The notes under the pieces were generated by a model. It saw nothing but the letters and a program-made list of their open reading frames with translations. It did not search any database and was not told the DNA's origin. The translations under genes were made by a program, and so were the position numbers. Positions 1 through 13,326 of a DNA stretch of 64,000 nucleotides are shown here, piece by piece. Source of the stretch: Bradysia coprophila. Its lineage: Eukaryota; Arthropoda; Insecta; Diptera; Sciaridae. The stretch's first letter is position 1. Each line of letters opens with the position of its first letter. The stretch spans positions 8,991,028 through 9,055,027 of the forward strand of contig NW_023504022.1 of NCBI RefSeq assembly GCF_014529535.1. The letters are read 5' to 3'.

Positions 1-1649
1 AGAAACAGAGAAACCAAACTCATATCTATCCACAACAACTCAACCTTATAACAATGAAACGAATTAGAATAATGAATGAAAAAAAAAAATCTGATCTAAT
101 TTAGATTAATTAAATCAGAAATGAATAATAAATTAGCTTTATACGGATACAAAATTGTTCGAAACAAAAATTATGACTGGCTGGGTTTATACATTAAAAT
201 TGTTTGCAGAGAGATTCAGTTATTACCCACCGAAATTTCGCACTGTGTATAAGAGTCATGGAATTGAGAAAAAACAGCTCTCGATGTTTTATTTTTACAA
301 CAGGCAGCAAACGGACACACCATCAGTGTATTTCCGTGATCATATCAATTACATGTTAAAATTTGTGATACAGATACATTTTTCTGGACACCAAACATTT
401 TAATTATATATTGTATCGTACTGGTAACCGAACAGATATCAAGATAATAAATGATCGATTAATGTTTTTGGTAGCCCATTTACCTGATGTAATGTTACAT
501 ATAATTATACGACGTTAAATCATTTTGTCAAGTCACCCGTAAAACTACTATTGATACATATACACAAGATTTGAATAATAAAGTTGTACTTTGTACCCGT
601 GTAACATTGTACATTGTGCGATAAACATTATTATTGAAAACCTTCAATTTGAAATAGTCGATTAAGCACACAATGGCATGAGCTTCCAAGAAGTTAAAAA
701 ATTAAATTGGACGTAATATAAAATTGTTACACATTCCTGCGTTTGTATACCACACCACAGCAACAGAAGATATTTTTTTAAACAAAAATAAATGTTTATT
801 ACCTTCATATGCCACAACATCAATTAGTTATGACCGAATTTTTCGGCATATAATAACTGATTGTCAACTGAAATATAAAATCGTTTTTTGAAAAATTGGT
901 TCCACTAATCAAAGAAAAAGATTTTTATTCCGAATTCATATTTCTGGAAATTCTACAATTCTTAAAAAAAAACGAATCCACATAACTGAGAATGAATTCA
1001 GTTTTCGTGTAATTCTCTTCTCCACATGACTTGATGCGATTCATACATAATTTTTCAAAGAGTTTGATGTCCAACGCTAAGGTTTGAGTAGCGATTTACT
1101 GAATTTACTGAAAACCGAAATTTACTGTATGTTTACTGGGAGAGCAATACCCTCTCTAGCAAACAAACCAGGGCAATTAGGGCGGTAAAACTTTACAGTG
1201 TATGCTGTCATAGAAAATTTTACACTTTTACAAATAAGTTAAATGGAGTATGAGCGATGTCCTTTTCTGTATGTCATGTTTTTTGTGCATGTCGATATTG
1301 CTTTTAGAAAAACGCTGCTCGTCAACTCCATCACAAAAAAAAGTCTGTGTTAAATTTGGCAAAATAAGGTGATATTTTGACTGTGTCAAAATGTAGATGG
1401 TTTGCTAGAGAGAGAGTATTGGCGAGAGCAAATATTTATAGAAACTCTTTTGCGAGCAAAAAGAAAATCCTTAGAATTCCCTTCAAAACTTTACGAAATA
1501 AAATCCTCACATTCGTAGAAAATTTTCTAAAAAAGAAGAAAATACTCTTAGTTCGAAAAAAATCCTTTGAAAATAAATCCAGAATCAGGAAACAAATCCT
1601 TGGAAAACGATAGAAAAATCCTTGAAAAACCTCTCGATTGCAGCTATAT
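1..1649. other. Intergenic, no gene seen
   Basis: AT-rich DNA with only short chance reading frames. I see no splice-supported exon, RNA gene or clear repeat. Confidence 0.5.
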
Positions 1650-2344
1650 CAGGCCTCTCACACCTCCTTATTTCCTTATTATTCCTTATTTTTGTAAAAC
1701 CTCCTTATTCCTCCTTATTTTATTTAAAAAATCCTTATTTTCCTTATTTTTCGCAAATTTCATCGACGGAAATCAAAATTTAAAAAAAAATCGCCGCGCG
1801 CCAAAAATAACAATTTTCATTAAAAGAACTCCAATAAAAAGGTGGTGTCGTAGCCATGATCGTTCCAACATAAACCAGCCACATATATTTTCGTGGTTCC
1901 AAGCCGCCTCTCGGCTCGAGAGTCTCGAGTAGAACTATTTGATTTAAAATGTAAATCACAGCAATACGTCCTTATTACAAACAATTCAAGGTTTTAGCCT
2001 TATTTACACTTACTTCTTTCAAATTTATACTTTCACCAATTTATTATTTTTTCGAAATTCGAACGGAATAACAAACAACAGCTTTTGCAGTTAACGAGAT
2101 CAAAATCTAATCCAGCAAGTTTTTAAACTTGAGGGTGGGGTCAAAACGATACGTCAAAATAAACAATAATGCGTTTTATTTTAAAGTTGAGGCGGACTTC
2201 TGATGTAAATTGCTGATTTTTATCGAAAAATTTCTCCTCATTTTTCCCTAATTTCAACTAACAATTTCCTTATTTCTCCTTATTTTTGGGCTAAAACCTC
2301 CTTAATTCCTTAATAAGGAGTCCAAATTTAGAGTAAGAGGCCTG
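1650..2344. mobile_element. Short hAT-like non-autonomous element
   Basis: The ends are inverted copies: CAGGCCTCTCAC at 1650 and GTAAGAGGCCTG ending at 2344. Inside each end are runs of the word TCCTTATTT (1660-1760 and 2220-2300). CAG-type ends fit the hAT superfamily. The flanks (ctatat/gatatg) do not give a clear 8-bp target duplication, so assignment is tentative. No transposase frame is present. Confidence 0.4.
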
Positions 2345-2469
2345 GATATGTGCAAATATATTCCTGAATTTATCGAAACATAAATTCGCGAAATTTTCGG
2401 TTAACATCGGTAAAATTTGGTAAATTTGACAAAAAAAACTACCAATAACCAATTTTCTTTTCTTCTTTT

Positions 2470-3210
2470 TCAGCTTCTTTCTGTCCACTGCTGGACGTAG
2501 GCCTCCCCAATTCGCTTCCATTCCGAACGATTAGTTGCCAATTTGCGCCTGCAATTCTCTGTATACCATTATTCCATCTCTCTGGTGGTCTACCTCTAGG
2601 TCGTGTTTTAGGTGGTCTTCAGTTCATGATCTTTTTGGTCCAACATTCGTCCGTCCTTCTTGCAATACGTCCCGCCCAGCTCCACTTATGCTATTCATTC
2701 CATGACATCAACGACTTTTGTTTGTTGTCGAATCCATTGATTTGTCATTCTATCTCTGAGCGTAATTCCAAGCATACTCCGTTCCATGGCTCTTTGTGCC
2801 ACTCTCAATTTATTTTCGGAAGCTTTTGTTAACGTTAACGTTTCCCCTCCATATGTGAGCACAGGAAGGACACACGTATCGCACACTTTACGTTTCAGAC
2901 TATTGTTCATTTTTGAAAATTAGCCTGAGTAGAGTTTTCCGAACGCTGCCCATGCAAGACCAATTTTACTTTTTGTTTCTGCAGTTTGGTTGTGTAGACC
3001 CAACTTCAATTTATGACCTAGGTACACATAACTGTCGACTCGTTCAATGACAGTTTCACCAATTTTAATGTCTCTGTCGTCGTCAATGTTTGTCATGATT
3101 TTCGTTTTCGACAAATTCATCTTGAGGCCGATTTTGTTTGACTCCTCATTCAACTGTTGCAACATAATTTGCGCCTGATCTAGATAATTTTGTTTTAATT
3201 CTTCCTTTTT
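2470..3210 (-). pseudogene. Decayed LINE reverse-transcriptase C-terminus
   Basis: Reading the minus strand from 3165 to 2470, fragments in several frames resemble the C-terminal half of an insect endonuclease/reverse-transcriptase polyprotein. They include KTKIMTN followed by YVYLGH, then GLAWAAFGKL, then CDTCVLPVLTYGGETLTLTK with RAMERSMLGI. Toward 2530-2470 comes the typical tail with a GGLRPAVD-type end. A stop and frame changes between 2910 and 2920 show it is dead. The exact LINE clade is not resolved. Confidence 0.75.
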
Positions 3211-3219
3211 GTTATTGAT

Positions 3220-3248
3220 GACTCATTCAATTCAATTCAATTCAATTT
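3220..3248. repeat. TTCAA short tandem repeat
   Basis: Four to five tandem copies of a 5-bp ATTCA/TTCAA unit lie just upstream, in LINE sense, of the decayed LINE. Confidence 0.6.
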
Positions 3249-3249
3249 G

Positions 3250-5100
3250 TGAGCGTTGCAATTTTATATAGCAAAATGTATGATTCAACAAACGAAGCAA
3301 AAGATTTTGCTCAAACTCTATGCTTAAATTCTGTGGACTTGTGAACCATTTAAAGAAAATCAGTTCTGTTGAACACAACACTTAACTTAAAATTACCATT
3401 CCTTTTGGGTGGCCTTTTACGTAACAATCAACCATGACTGTTTTTCGTATAATAAATGACTGAGATTGTCATAGTCACTCGAACAATTTTAACAAAAGAA
3501 AATTGTATTTGATCGCTAAATGCTTTCTAAACCGCGCACTGCAACGAAAAGGTGTTCACCGTAACCAGACAGATGCCAAATACATTAGCGATAAAATGTT
3601 AGCTCTAGAATTTAGTGCAAGGCTATAAGTTTTGTTATATAAATTTTAAATTGTTTTCACTAAAATTGCATTCTCAACAATTACTTTTCAGCAATAAATG
3701 GTTGAACGTTAACAGTTTTTATGCATTTTATCTTGATATAAGACACACATAATATAAATATTGCCAATATGTTCTCGCTCATTTCAACTAAATTCGAATG
3801 CATTTATTATTATTATTCGGAGTACAAAGGTACGTATAATTGAGCAGAAAATGATTAAATGAAATTAATTATTATTGACCGTAATACGTTTCGATAGTAT
3901 GCGGGTGACTGTTTACCAGTCAGAGATGGACTCAGTAACGCACAAAAATATGGATTGTATTATACTGCAACGTATTAGACTGAGAGTTCTTTTGAGCTTT
4001 TCATTGGTACGGTACGGAGGATTTTCATTGGGTTTTGTCGAAAACGAACATCGAAAAAAGTTTAAGTTTAAGAGTTTCCATTCCTATAGTTTTTTCACCC
4101 ACCAAAATATTCAAATTCACTCTGCCACCTGGCGTTGCGTAGCGGAAATTGTGAAAAATTCCATAGAAATCTCAAAATGAACTGACAAAAATGGCTGCCG
4201 CCATTTTGAATATTCGCTTCAATAAAAATGGATTTTATTAGTTTGTGCAAATTACAAAACGAAATTTAAAAAAGTGGAACCATTACTTTGTCAGTTTCGA
4301 CGGCAGAAATATTTCGTGTGAACATTTATTATAGTGAAAATTATTGTGTGACGAGATAAACGTGCAGTTTGTGGAAAAATTCAGTCAAAAAGACGCACTT
4401 TTAAATATCAAAAAAATAACAAATTTAATTGTTTTTTCAAAAATGTGGAACCATTATTTTGTCAGGAAAGGTGTGAAATAATAGTGTAAATAGGCCATAA
4501 GCCGTGTAGTGCGTCGAGCGAAGCGCTAGGGCTGCAGTTTTCAGGCCGTTTTTTCGGGTTTTGTGCTAGGAAAAAGGGGTGATTCCTCTTAAGGCCGAAT
4601 TCACTTGACAAAACGGAAAATACAGAAATGTCTGTAACGCTTCATAGCACAATAATTTAAGTAATTCTGAACCAATCGACACGAGTTGTAGACCGGGTAA
4701 TCTAGGATTTATTCAAATAAGAATTTTTGCTTGTTTTCTTAATGTATTGATAACTTGAGTAGTTCTGATCCGATTTGCGAAATTTCATTGACGAATTAAA
4801 TTCATGAAATTCATTAAATTCAAGTTCACAGATGTTTTGAGAGTTATTACCGAAAGAGTTTTTTTTCCTGAATATTTGATGGCCCATAAATAGCTGTAGT
4901 GATTCTGAACCGATTTTCAAAAACTTTCTTCTAATCTACGACGAATGCAATGCCACGTTCAGTTCACACATGTACCATGAATTTAGGACATTCGACATTT
5001 TTAACATTACGCTTTGGTAACGGACCATCAGGTGATCATATTAGTAAGTGTTAAGGTATGTAGTGTGCTTGTGGACATGTAATTTGAAATAATAAAAAGG
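3250..5100. other. Intergenic with a short direct repeat
   Basis: No gene is seen. A direct repeat of the form GTGGAACCATTA(C/T)TTTGTCAG occurs near 4275 and again near 4443, suggesting the ends of a small undefined repeat. ATGGCTGCCGCCATTTTG near 4191 can pair with itself. Confidence 0.4.
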
Positions 5101-5185
5101 TGCACAGGTGGGACACGAACCCACAATCTTCACCTTGCCGGAGTAATGTCCATTAGCAGTCACAGTACAGGACAATGCTATTCAC
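5101..5185 (-). repeat. tRNA-like (SINE-head) fragment
   Basis: On the minus strand a Pol III B-box-like word GGGTTCGTGTCCCACC (5107-5122) lies about 60 bp downstream of an A-box-like stretch. A full cloverleaf cannot be drawn, so this looks like a tRNA-derived SINE head or pseudo-tRNA. Confidence 0.35.
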
Positions 5186-6700
5186 AGACGCCTGCAAATA
5201 ATCAAACTGTTGTAAAGATTAATGCTATTCGTCGGCAATCTCTCTTGCGAATAGCATTTGTAAAAGGGAAACGTTATTCGACTCCGCCTGCAAATATCAC
5301 CTTTATAGTAGTTTGACCCTTAGCGGGCGCCTGCAAATAGTCATTTTCTAAAAGTAAAAGAATGTTTCAACGTCTTTTGATAAATTCATCGGTCAAAGGT
5401 ACGTGACCCAACCAAAAGATGGGACCTAGTTATATCGAAGAATTTCAATGGAAAACTTTTTTTTTAACAAATTCGTTATACGTTTTTAACTGAAAAGAAA
5501 GTTATTTTGCAGACATCCACCGCACCCCGTATTTTTCAACAATGCTTCAAAATGCTGTAGCATCAGGCACATCTTAAAACTTTACTACGTAGTGCCAGTG
5601 CCTGACAATACAACATAGTTCGAACTAGTGCAATTATAATCACTCTGTGAAAACGTTATTAGAAAAAAAACAGATCACACATGAGGCCGACAGAATCCTG
5701 GTCAACTATTATAAGTGAATTAAAATCCCAAGTTTGATATGAGCCCAACCATTATGATTGAACTCTATAAAAAGGTTGCGTTAATTGCGTAATTTGGTTA
5801 AAATTGTGACTATCTATACCACCCTCGACTACTTTCAAAAACAGTATACAGCCAGAATTAAAGCAAAAATTTGTTTATTTATTCCATCTAATGACTAATG
5901 TTTCCTCAAGAAATTATCGAACTGCAATATAACCTTGCCGCAGGTCATGTTAAGTGACTTTATGCGTAAGTTCAATCAAATGCCTTACTATAAATTAAGT
6001 TTTGATTAATAATTTTATTCGGTGGAATTGTAATTCTTTATTTGAATATGTGTTCCCGTTGCTGGCATGCCATTATTATTATTTATACGAAACAAATGTG
6101 AAAAATATTGCAATAAATCAATTATAATGTCGACTCGAGCATTTGATAATTAATCATGTTTTCGTATAAAATTATTGTTCGAATTTCGGTATCAATATTC
6201 TTAATTGACAATTCGTAACACTTTGAAACAATTGGACATTTCTATTATTTTCGTTCTGCGAAAATAGGCGTGAATTGGTGTAGCCTTGTTATGTATTAAA
6301 TGATAAATTTGTAACAAGTTCAATTTTAATTTTATTATTTCAGGGAATAATAGTTCAAAGTTAACACTTAGAAAATCAATACCGTTTATTTGTACATTGT
6401 TTGATTCAAAAAAACCGCTTTGTCTGACTTCACTTTAACCTTTTTGTGCAGTAAAAACCGCGCTAAATATTTATGTCTCCATTCACATTTATAGAACAAA
6501 TTTTGAATTTCTAAATTAGAAAAAGAATTTTCAGTGTACTTCAGGACTTCAGTTATGGGGTGTATGTGAAATTAATTTTATAAATCCGTCTGTGAATGTC
6601 TGATCTATTTGCTATCTAGAACCGTTTATTTAACTCAATTCTTAGGAACATGGAGTCCTAGTGTATATCTGAACGGCGTTATGCACTAACTGTACATATT
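5186..6700. other. Intergenic, no gene seen
   Basis: AT-rich sequence without supported exons. One imperfect hairpin GCTATTCGTCGG...TTGCGAATAGC (about 5233-5265) resembles the palindromes of the 43-bp arrays found elsewhere in the window. Confidence 0.4.
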
Positions 6701-6719
6701 TTCCCGAGCGAAAAAATGA

Positions 6720-7550
6720 CTCGAAACGTATAAGCATATACGTATTTTTTCAGTATAAGTAAGGATATGTTGATGTACTGTTATCATTCAGCATATGATA
6801 TATACGTTTATATACTGCTATCAGTATTTAAATATATATACGGTTTTATACTGCGACCAGTATTTAATCAAATACGTTTGTGTATTTACTAATGTAACAA
6901 TCAGTCTATGATGAGCTTTTGTCGGTGCAACATATCTGTCACATGAATTTTACGAGGTAAGAGCAATATTCACCTTAACATTTTAAATTGAATCATTAGT
7001 AAATTCATGAAACAAATTCTACTTATCGCTTTCACATTATTGTTGATTTCTCTAGTTAGGTCTCGGTGTAGGTTCATTTCTCGTTAGGTGTCTGTGTGGG
7101 ATCTTTTCTCGTTAGGTCTCTGTGTATTGTTTCTGTATCTTGTTAGGTCTTAGGAATTAGCAAATAATATTACACTGAAAAGTGGAATTCGTTTCATAAT
7201 TTCCAATGACTTAGTCGTCATTTTGGATTGACTTGAAGCGTGTTGCGTTGATTTATAAAAGAGGAACCCTTGATGAGATAAGATCTTTCGGGCGAAGCAA
7301 CTAACGATATATATGATGAATTAAAAGCTGAATCAAGACTGTACACGTACACTCATTTCCGTGAAACGTATTTCATTTCTTCAAAAATTAAATTAAAAAA
7401 AAACAGAATTTTATTACAAAAGAAATAATTAGAAGAAATTACGTATTAGAAAGTATATGCTGATATACTTATCACGTATAAAAACGTATATGGTGATATA
7501 CTGAAATTTCATATACTGCCATATACGTATTTTGTATGGGCTTAAGTCGA
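6720..7550. repeat. Possible MITE with TATACG-rich ends
   Basis: Both ends (6720-6890 and 7445-7545) carry several copies of words such as CATATACGTATTTT and ATATACTG in both orientations, while the middle does not. This fits subterminal repeats of a short DNA element. Boundaries and target duplication are not determined. Confidence 0.3.
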
Positions 7551-7765
7551 AAAAAGTGTATGTATACCCTGCATAGGGAAGGGATTTCGGTAAAAACGAA
7601 TACCGGTTTTACTAGCTTGAATACCGGTTTTTACAGGAATAGAAAAGGTTGTCGAAAACAATGTAATTTTCTTGAAAAATTATCAATGACCGAATGAAAA
7701 CGAATAACTTTGCATTTAAAATTTGGTAGAAGTACCTGGATTACAATATTTCGGAGTGCTGGTAA

Positions 7766-7988
7766 CGGGGAATCTGGCACACGGTGTCAAAAGAACGAAC
7801 TTTTAAACTACGTAAAAGGTGAACTCCGTGAACTCGCACACGCAAGTTTTTGCTGCAAATGCTTTTTAGCCATGTCAAAGACTTTATGACTCCTTTTACA
7901 AAATTTTGGTATCGAAAAATCATGTGCGAGATCACCTTATACGTAGTTTAAAAATGCGTTGTTTTAGCACAGTGTGCCAAATTACCCT
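7766..7988. mobile_element. MITE with about 60-bp terminal inverted repeats
   Basis: The left end GGGGAATCTGGCACACGGTG followed by AAACTACGTAAAAGGTGA is matched in reverse by the right end TCACCTTATACGTAGTTTAA...CACAGTGTGCCAAATTACCC. A truncated copy in the opposite orientation lies at 13327-13486, including the core GACATGGCTAAAAAGCA. No coding capacity. Confidence 0.65.
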
Positions 7989-9031
7989 ACGCCTAATCCT
8001 TTGATAATTTCAAATGAAGTCACCCAAAATCTTAGGATGTCTAAAAATTTATTTTGTGATATTGTAAATTTAAACTTCAACTATTCCTTCCTAGAAATTC
8101 TACGCTAAAAAGATGTGATCTCCAATCTCTAATTTTCATGACGAATAGTTCTTCTGAAGAGACATACTTCTATAGTGCTGTCATTTACAAAACCTAGATC
8201 TATTTCTAGCTTTCACTAAAACTTTCCGTCAGTTTAGATTACAAAGGCGTTGACATAAAAGTGATCCACTATTTGTAGTGCACAGTTTCTTTTTATCCAA
8301 AAATTTCACAAGTATAAAAGCATACTAAAAATTTCGTCGCGAATACACAGCTGCAGAATGTAAGCGATTATGGACTTTTGGAAAAGTCGAAACCGTTGAT
8401 CTTATTTAAAACAAGCGTCTCTAGAGCAGCGATACAAAATGGAACTGTGTCAGATAAAACCGCATTTTATTGAAAATTAATGAGATAAACTCTCTCGTTT
8501 ATTTTTTGCAAGAAAAAAAAATGAAACCCAGACCCAATTTGAATTTGTGTAGCTGCTTGAGAGATGTGTTGATTTCATTGAATGCCAATCAATTTTGTAA
8601 ACGCTTCTGCAGATTAAATCCACAGGTCTTAAATTTGAGAATAGGTTCAAGGAATTTAAACAATACGAAAATATGACAGAATTAAGGTCCGCTTCTACTT
8701 CATGACTCTATTTAAAGGTGTCCTATAATGAAAGTCATATTTCAAACTGAACGAAGTATTCAAAATAGTGATCTGCATTAAAACCAGTCTGAAATGATCC
8801 TACACATTAAATTCGACTGAGATTTATGGAGAAAAAGAAATTCAATGAAAAACCGGTAATACCGGTATTACAGTATCCGGTATTACCGAAAACCGGTATT
8901 GCCAAAAGCCTTCCGGTTTCCTTTCCTAACCCCGCAGTATTTGTAACGAAATTCTCATATACTTTTTCTGTATTAAAAGATAGAGCGAGACCTTATTTTC
9001 AGAATGATCTCGGTAACCCGGAACGGAGTGA

Positions 9032-9131
9032 CTATTCGACCGCGCGGCCAAATAGCCAGTTCTTCTTTAGTAGACTATTCGCCCGCGCGGTCGAATAGCC
9101 AGCTCTTCTTTAGTAGACTATTTGACCGGTT
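9032..9131. repeat. Palindrome array A, 43-bp period
   Basis: CTATTCG/CTATTTG palindromes start at 9032, 9075 and 9118, exactly 43 bp apart. Each about 24-bp palindrome (centre CCGCGCGG) is followed by a 19-bp linker ending TTCTTCTTTAGTAGA. The third unit is partial. Same architecture as arrays at 10259, 29108 and 31270. Confidence 0.8.
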
Positions 9132-10258
9132 CTATCGTGAAATCATTTGAAATTTTTTTGTTTTAAGCTATATTTTTGGGAAATATATTTCGTAAAATAT
9201 CATCTAAATACCTGTATCGTCTAACTTTTTCATGCAAATAACAGGCACGATAGTTATCACATAGGTAAGTCTAGATTGATAATTTCCACTGTCGAAAAGA
9301 ATAAATTGGTTTTTCTTCTTTTTTGTTCGCAAAAATGAATGCGATACATTGCAAAAAATGTCGCTAAAGCTCGTTGTGTGTAATACAACTCGATGGCATT
9401 TGCTTGTTTTACATCCAGATACAATACTTTTATAATATAGCTAAGTTGTCAATTTTTATAAATTTTATAAATTAAATCATAAACCAAGGCGTTTCGGACA
9501 AATTAGAGAAAATTTCCCTTTACAAACTAAATTTTAAAACTAGGTGTTTCACGCAGATCGGAGTAGATTTTCCTTTTACGAAACTTTTTTTGAGTCTTAG
9601 ACGTTTCACACATATTAGAGTAGATTAGTGCTGGAGGTCTACTTTCGCGATGTTTTGCGATGTATGATGGATGTGGACTGTCAGATCCCCGGTAATTCTC
9701 TATAATGTTTCACTATATTGAAAATACATAAAGTAACTAGTTTGACTGCATGCACAGTAATATTTAAGTGCTAACATTTAGGACAGTCATGTAATGTGTG
9801 TTAATGATAATGATAATGATGTCCTCTATGGTCCTGCAGAGAACTTGAAACTAGTCAAGGCAAAGGCGCAGTTAGATGTCATGTATGACTGCTACTATCG
9901 CTTTTAAAAAGCTGTCTAATTGGGAGTGGATCCAGATGTGAAGTGTGAGTCAGTCCAGTCCACTTTCGCAGTCCCAAATAAACAATTGAATTAATTTTAC
10001 AATGTTTCGTGATTTGGAGGCTTTAGTAGAAACGTGAAAAACTGTTGCGCTATGCGTTGGTGAAAGTAAGACAGAAAATTATTTACAAAAGGGTGAATCA
10101 ATATTAATATTATGTTATGATGTTTCTCGGTTTGTAGTAGCATGAATTTCAAGTTTTGAAAGCCCTTAACAGATAGAGTTCCCTCTCATCTTTAATAATT
10201 ACCGTTTGAATGAAAAAATATATCAGGAGTCAAAGAAAGCTAATCCTGCCAGTGTAGA
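9132..10258. other. Intergenic, no gene seen
   Basis: No supported exon. A short GATAAT triplication lies near 9807-9822. Confidence 0.4.
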
Positions 10259-10505
10259 CTATTTGAACGCTCAAAAATAATGGAATAAAATTTCGCGCAG
10301 CTATTCGCCCGCGCGGACAAATAGTCTGGACTCATGGGAATGGCTATTTGACCGCGCGTTCAAATAGTCTACACTGCTAGATCTGGCTATTCGCCCGCTA
10401 GCGGTCAAATAGTCGTCACTGCTAGGAATGGCTATTCGCCCGCGCGGTCAAATAGTCGTCATTGCTAGGAATGGCTATTTGCCCGCGCGGTCGAATAGCA
10501 TCACT
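10259..10505. repeat. Palindrome array B, 43-bp period
   Basis: Units start at 10259 (degenerate), 10301, 10344, 10387, 10432 and 10475: spacings 42, 43, 43, 45, 43. Each has a palindrome such as CTATTCGCCCGCGCGGTCAAATAG and a linker of the type TCGTCACTGCTAGGAATGG. The linker differs from that of array A but is homogeneous within this array. Confidence 0.8.
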
Positions 10506-11447
10506 CAACCCGGAACGTTATTAAACTTTCAGATTTAAACGGTAAATTTTTGAAAGGTAGAGTCAATACTCTCTCTGGTGAGAGTATTGGTGGAGTCTGT
10601 CGTGTTGGGTGTTGAGATATAAACTATGACTCCTCGAGTCTATCGAGTCTTAGGCCTTAGAACTGTTCCTAAGAATTGAGTTAAAAATATACGGTTTTGA
10701 ATTTCTTTGATGAAAATAGGATTGAATTAAATAGCAGTCCAGGGTTATAATTTCTGGATCCTTTGTGTCTTCTAGAATAATTCCTCGGGAGTTGTGACCC
10801 TTCGAGAGTAACAAATTCTTAGAAGCTATCAATACTTGAGAACTTTGAATCACTAATCTTCTATAGATAGAAATCCTAAGTACTTACGAGAAGATGTTCA
10901 GTGAAATTTGGCTGAAAATCAATATGGGAAAATTTTCGGTGCAATACATGTCTAAAAATTGGTAGAAAACCAATTTTGAGAAAATTTTCAGTTTTGAAAG
11001 ATTGATTATTGTATCCCTGAAAGGCCCTCAATTTAACATAAAAATTTCCAAAATATGCGATCGAAAACAAGGTTTTTGACGTGTTACGTCGTCTTATGTA
11101 TGTAGATCCAAACAGTGTCGACGAAAATGAACGATGAAAACTTGAACAGCACTGCTTCTACATATCATAAACACTTAATTGAAAAGTGTCAAATTTATAG
11201 GCTTTAGTGATAAGAGCTACCGCTTAGGATTGTTTCTACTCATACAACGAAAACCAGTCTTAACAAACGAAGCGCTTCCGAATATTTTCTATGTTCACGC
11301 TAGAAGCAGTGCTGTGGAACTAGTGAATATAATCTTAAGGTAGAAAAATATTGTTGACGTAACAGGTTTGTAATTCTTTTTCAAAATTTTACAGCTACAG
11401 AAATTTGTGGTTGTTTTTATTTCTTCTGTTTCTAATTCGACTCATGA

Positions 11448-11600
11448 GACCGCTCATGCTTGAAGTGCGTTGGTGGTACTCTCCATACAAATCTTGGCAC
11501 TTTAACAAAGTAAGGCAAAAACTATCATACAAAGAGTACTAATTGGCAGCTATCTCTACGATCACTCATGCTTGCAGTGCGTTGCCAAAATATTTATTTC
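11448..11600. repeat. Dispersed repeat, copy 1
   Basis: Contains CTCATGCTTGAAGTGCGTTG and GTGGTACTCT, matched in reverse at 18060-18240 (ACGCACTTCAAGCATGAG) and more weakly near 20150. The family is unidentified. It sits about 250 bp upstream of the Bub3-like gene. Confidence 0.45.
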
Positions 11601-11848
11601 GGCGAAACATCTCTTTCGCTCCCAGCCACATTTGAATCTAAAACTTCCTACCAAAGACCTTGTCGTACATTTTACAATTGGCCAAACTCGATAGAGTTAC
11701 AAATGTCTTCAGAAGTTTTTATATCCCCTTCGACTAAAACTTTCAAGTCATGAATCTCAAATATGAAATAATCACAGAATAAGAAAGCAAAGTGCAAACC
11801 ATCAACAGTCAATGTAACGGTTGTACGGTTAACACAGAATCATTGACA

Positions 11849-12956
11849 ATGAAAGGGAAATCAGAAGTTGTATTAAAAGATTTGCCGTCTGATTACATTT
11901 CATCTATTAAATTTCATAAAAAATTCGGTGATCTCTTATTGGTTTCATCGTGGGATTGTGCAGTGCGATTATATGATGTTGACGACAATGCTTTGAGATT
12001 CAAATGGACAACCGCTGATCCCACTCTGGATTCTTTGTTCTTGGTACGTAAATTGAAACGGAAAATTTTGTTTAACTATCGAACGATTGTACTGAGGATG
12101 TACTGTACGTTTCAGGGACCTGCTCATATAGCCTACGGTGGAGTTGATGGTGTAGTGAAAGTCCGGGAAGCTGAAACAGACTATGAAGTGACAGTCGGAA
12201 CTCACAATAGTGCAGTTAAGATTATGGATTTTTTACCGAGCTACAATGCCATGATAACTGGAAGCTGGGATAAAACCGTTAAAATTTGGGATCTACGTGT
12301 TGAGGGAGCCTGTGAGACCTACGAGCAGTGTGATGGTAAAGTCTACTCCATGAGTTGTGTCGGCGAAAAAGTTGCCGTAGGCACTTCCGGATGTAAAGCA
12401 CTAATATGGGATCTAAGGAACCTGAAAAGCTACATGATTCTTCATCGTCTCAATCATCGGGTGAATTGCATTGCATTGTCGCCGAATAAACAGTGCTACG
12501 CAATAGGACATACTGATGGTCGCGTCGCTGTTGCATATATCGATAGAGATCCAGAAGTGAGAAAGTTGAAGACCACATTCAAATGCCATCGGATGATTAA
12601 GGATGAATTTGAACATATTTTTGGTGTGACCGCAGTACGTTTTTACGATGGGAATGGCATATTTGCTACAGGTAACCAGATTGAGAACATTAGGCTATTC
12701 GTTTTCGATCATTTAAAGGAACTATTTTTCAGGCGGAGGCAATGGATTCGTAAATATTTGGGATGGCGTTAATAAAAAGCATTTGTGTCGTTACCCTCGC
12801 CATCACTTGGCTGTTACTTCGATGGACTTTAGTCCTGATCTTAAGAAATTAGCTGTTGCATGTTCGGAACAAACTGTTGAGCCATTTCTTGACCGACCAT
12901 TAAATGTACTTATTAAAGTGTGGAACGTTAATGATCGAAAAATTGATCCTAAGTAA
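11849..12956 (+). CDS. Bub3-like WD40 protein, divergent
   Basis: Three exons: 11849-12043, 12116-12671 and 12733-12956, with GT-AG introns of 72 and 61 bp, giving about 324 residues, the usual Bub3 length. ATG 11849 aligns with the Bub3 N-terminus; the frame upstream of it has no ATG. WD40 landmarks include LLVSSWDCAVRLYDV (first blade), ITGSWDKTVKIWDLR, KVYSMS, ALIWDLRN, GRVAVAYIDRDPEV with FKCHR, and FATGG..GFVNIWDG split by the last intron. Bub3 binds Bub1/BubR1 GLEBS motifs at kinetochores in the spindle checkpoint. This copy is clearly more divergent than Drosophila or human Bub3, mainly in blade 2 and the C-terminus (ends NDRKIDPK), so it may be a paralogue. Rae1 is a less likely alternative. 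Confidence 0.9.
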
Positions 12957-13326
12957 TTTTATTCTTGCATGTCCTGCTACTTTTACAATCATTGTCAATC
13001 ACAAATTATTATTAAAATCGTTTTGTGCATTTTAAGACTTGCTATTTTTGGTTACGGACAATTTGTTTAAAAAGTTCAATTGATGTTACACTCCGTTAAC
13101 CATAGACAAACGGGTTTTATGGCATAAGCATGTCATCTTATTCCAAAGAGAAAAAAACGGAACAAAATTCTCATTTTGGAGAGTTGCGTCCAATTTTGGG
13201 TCTAATGTCTATGTCTGCTGCTGATAGTGTCGATTTTCAGAACTTGAAGAAAATATCGAAATTTTCTCGATTTTTGTGATTTTATCGGTTCATAAAAATT
13301 GAGAAAATTCGCGACATGTCTGAATG

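Noticed and set aside
10259..10505. CRISPR array (regular palindromic repeats with short spacers; likewise 29108 and 31270)
   Set aside because: Linkers are near-identical within each array rather than unique spacers, there are no cas genes, and the surrounding genes are spliced insect genes.
11792..11848. Upstream start for the Bub3-like gene
   Set aside because: The frame opens there with GTG, not ATG. The first in-frame ATG (11849) aligns with the family N-terminus.
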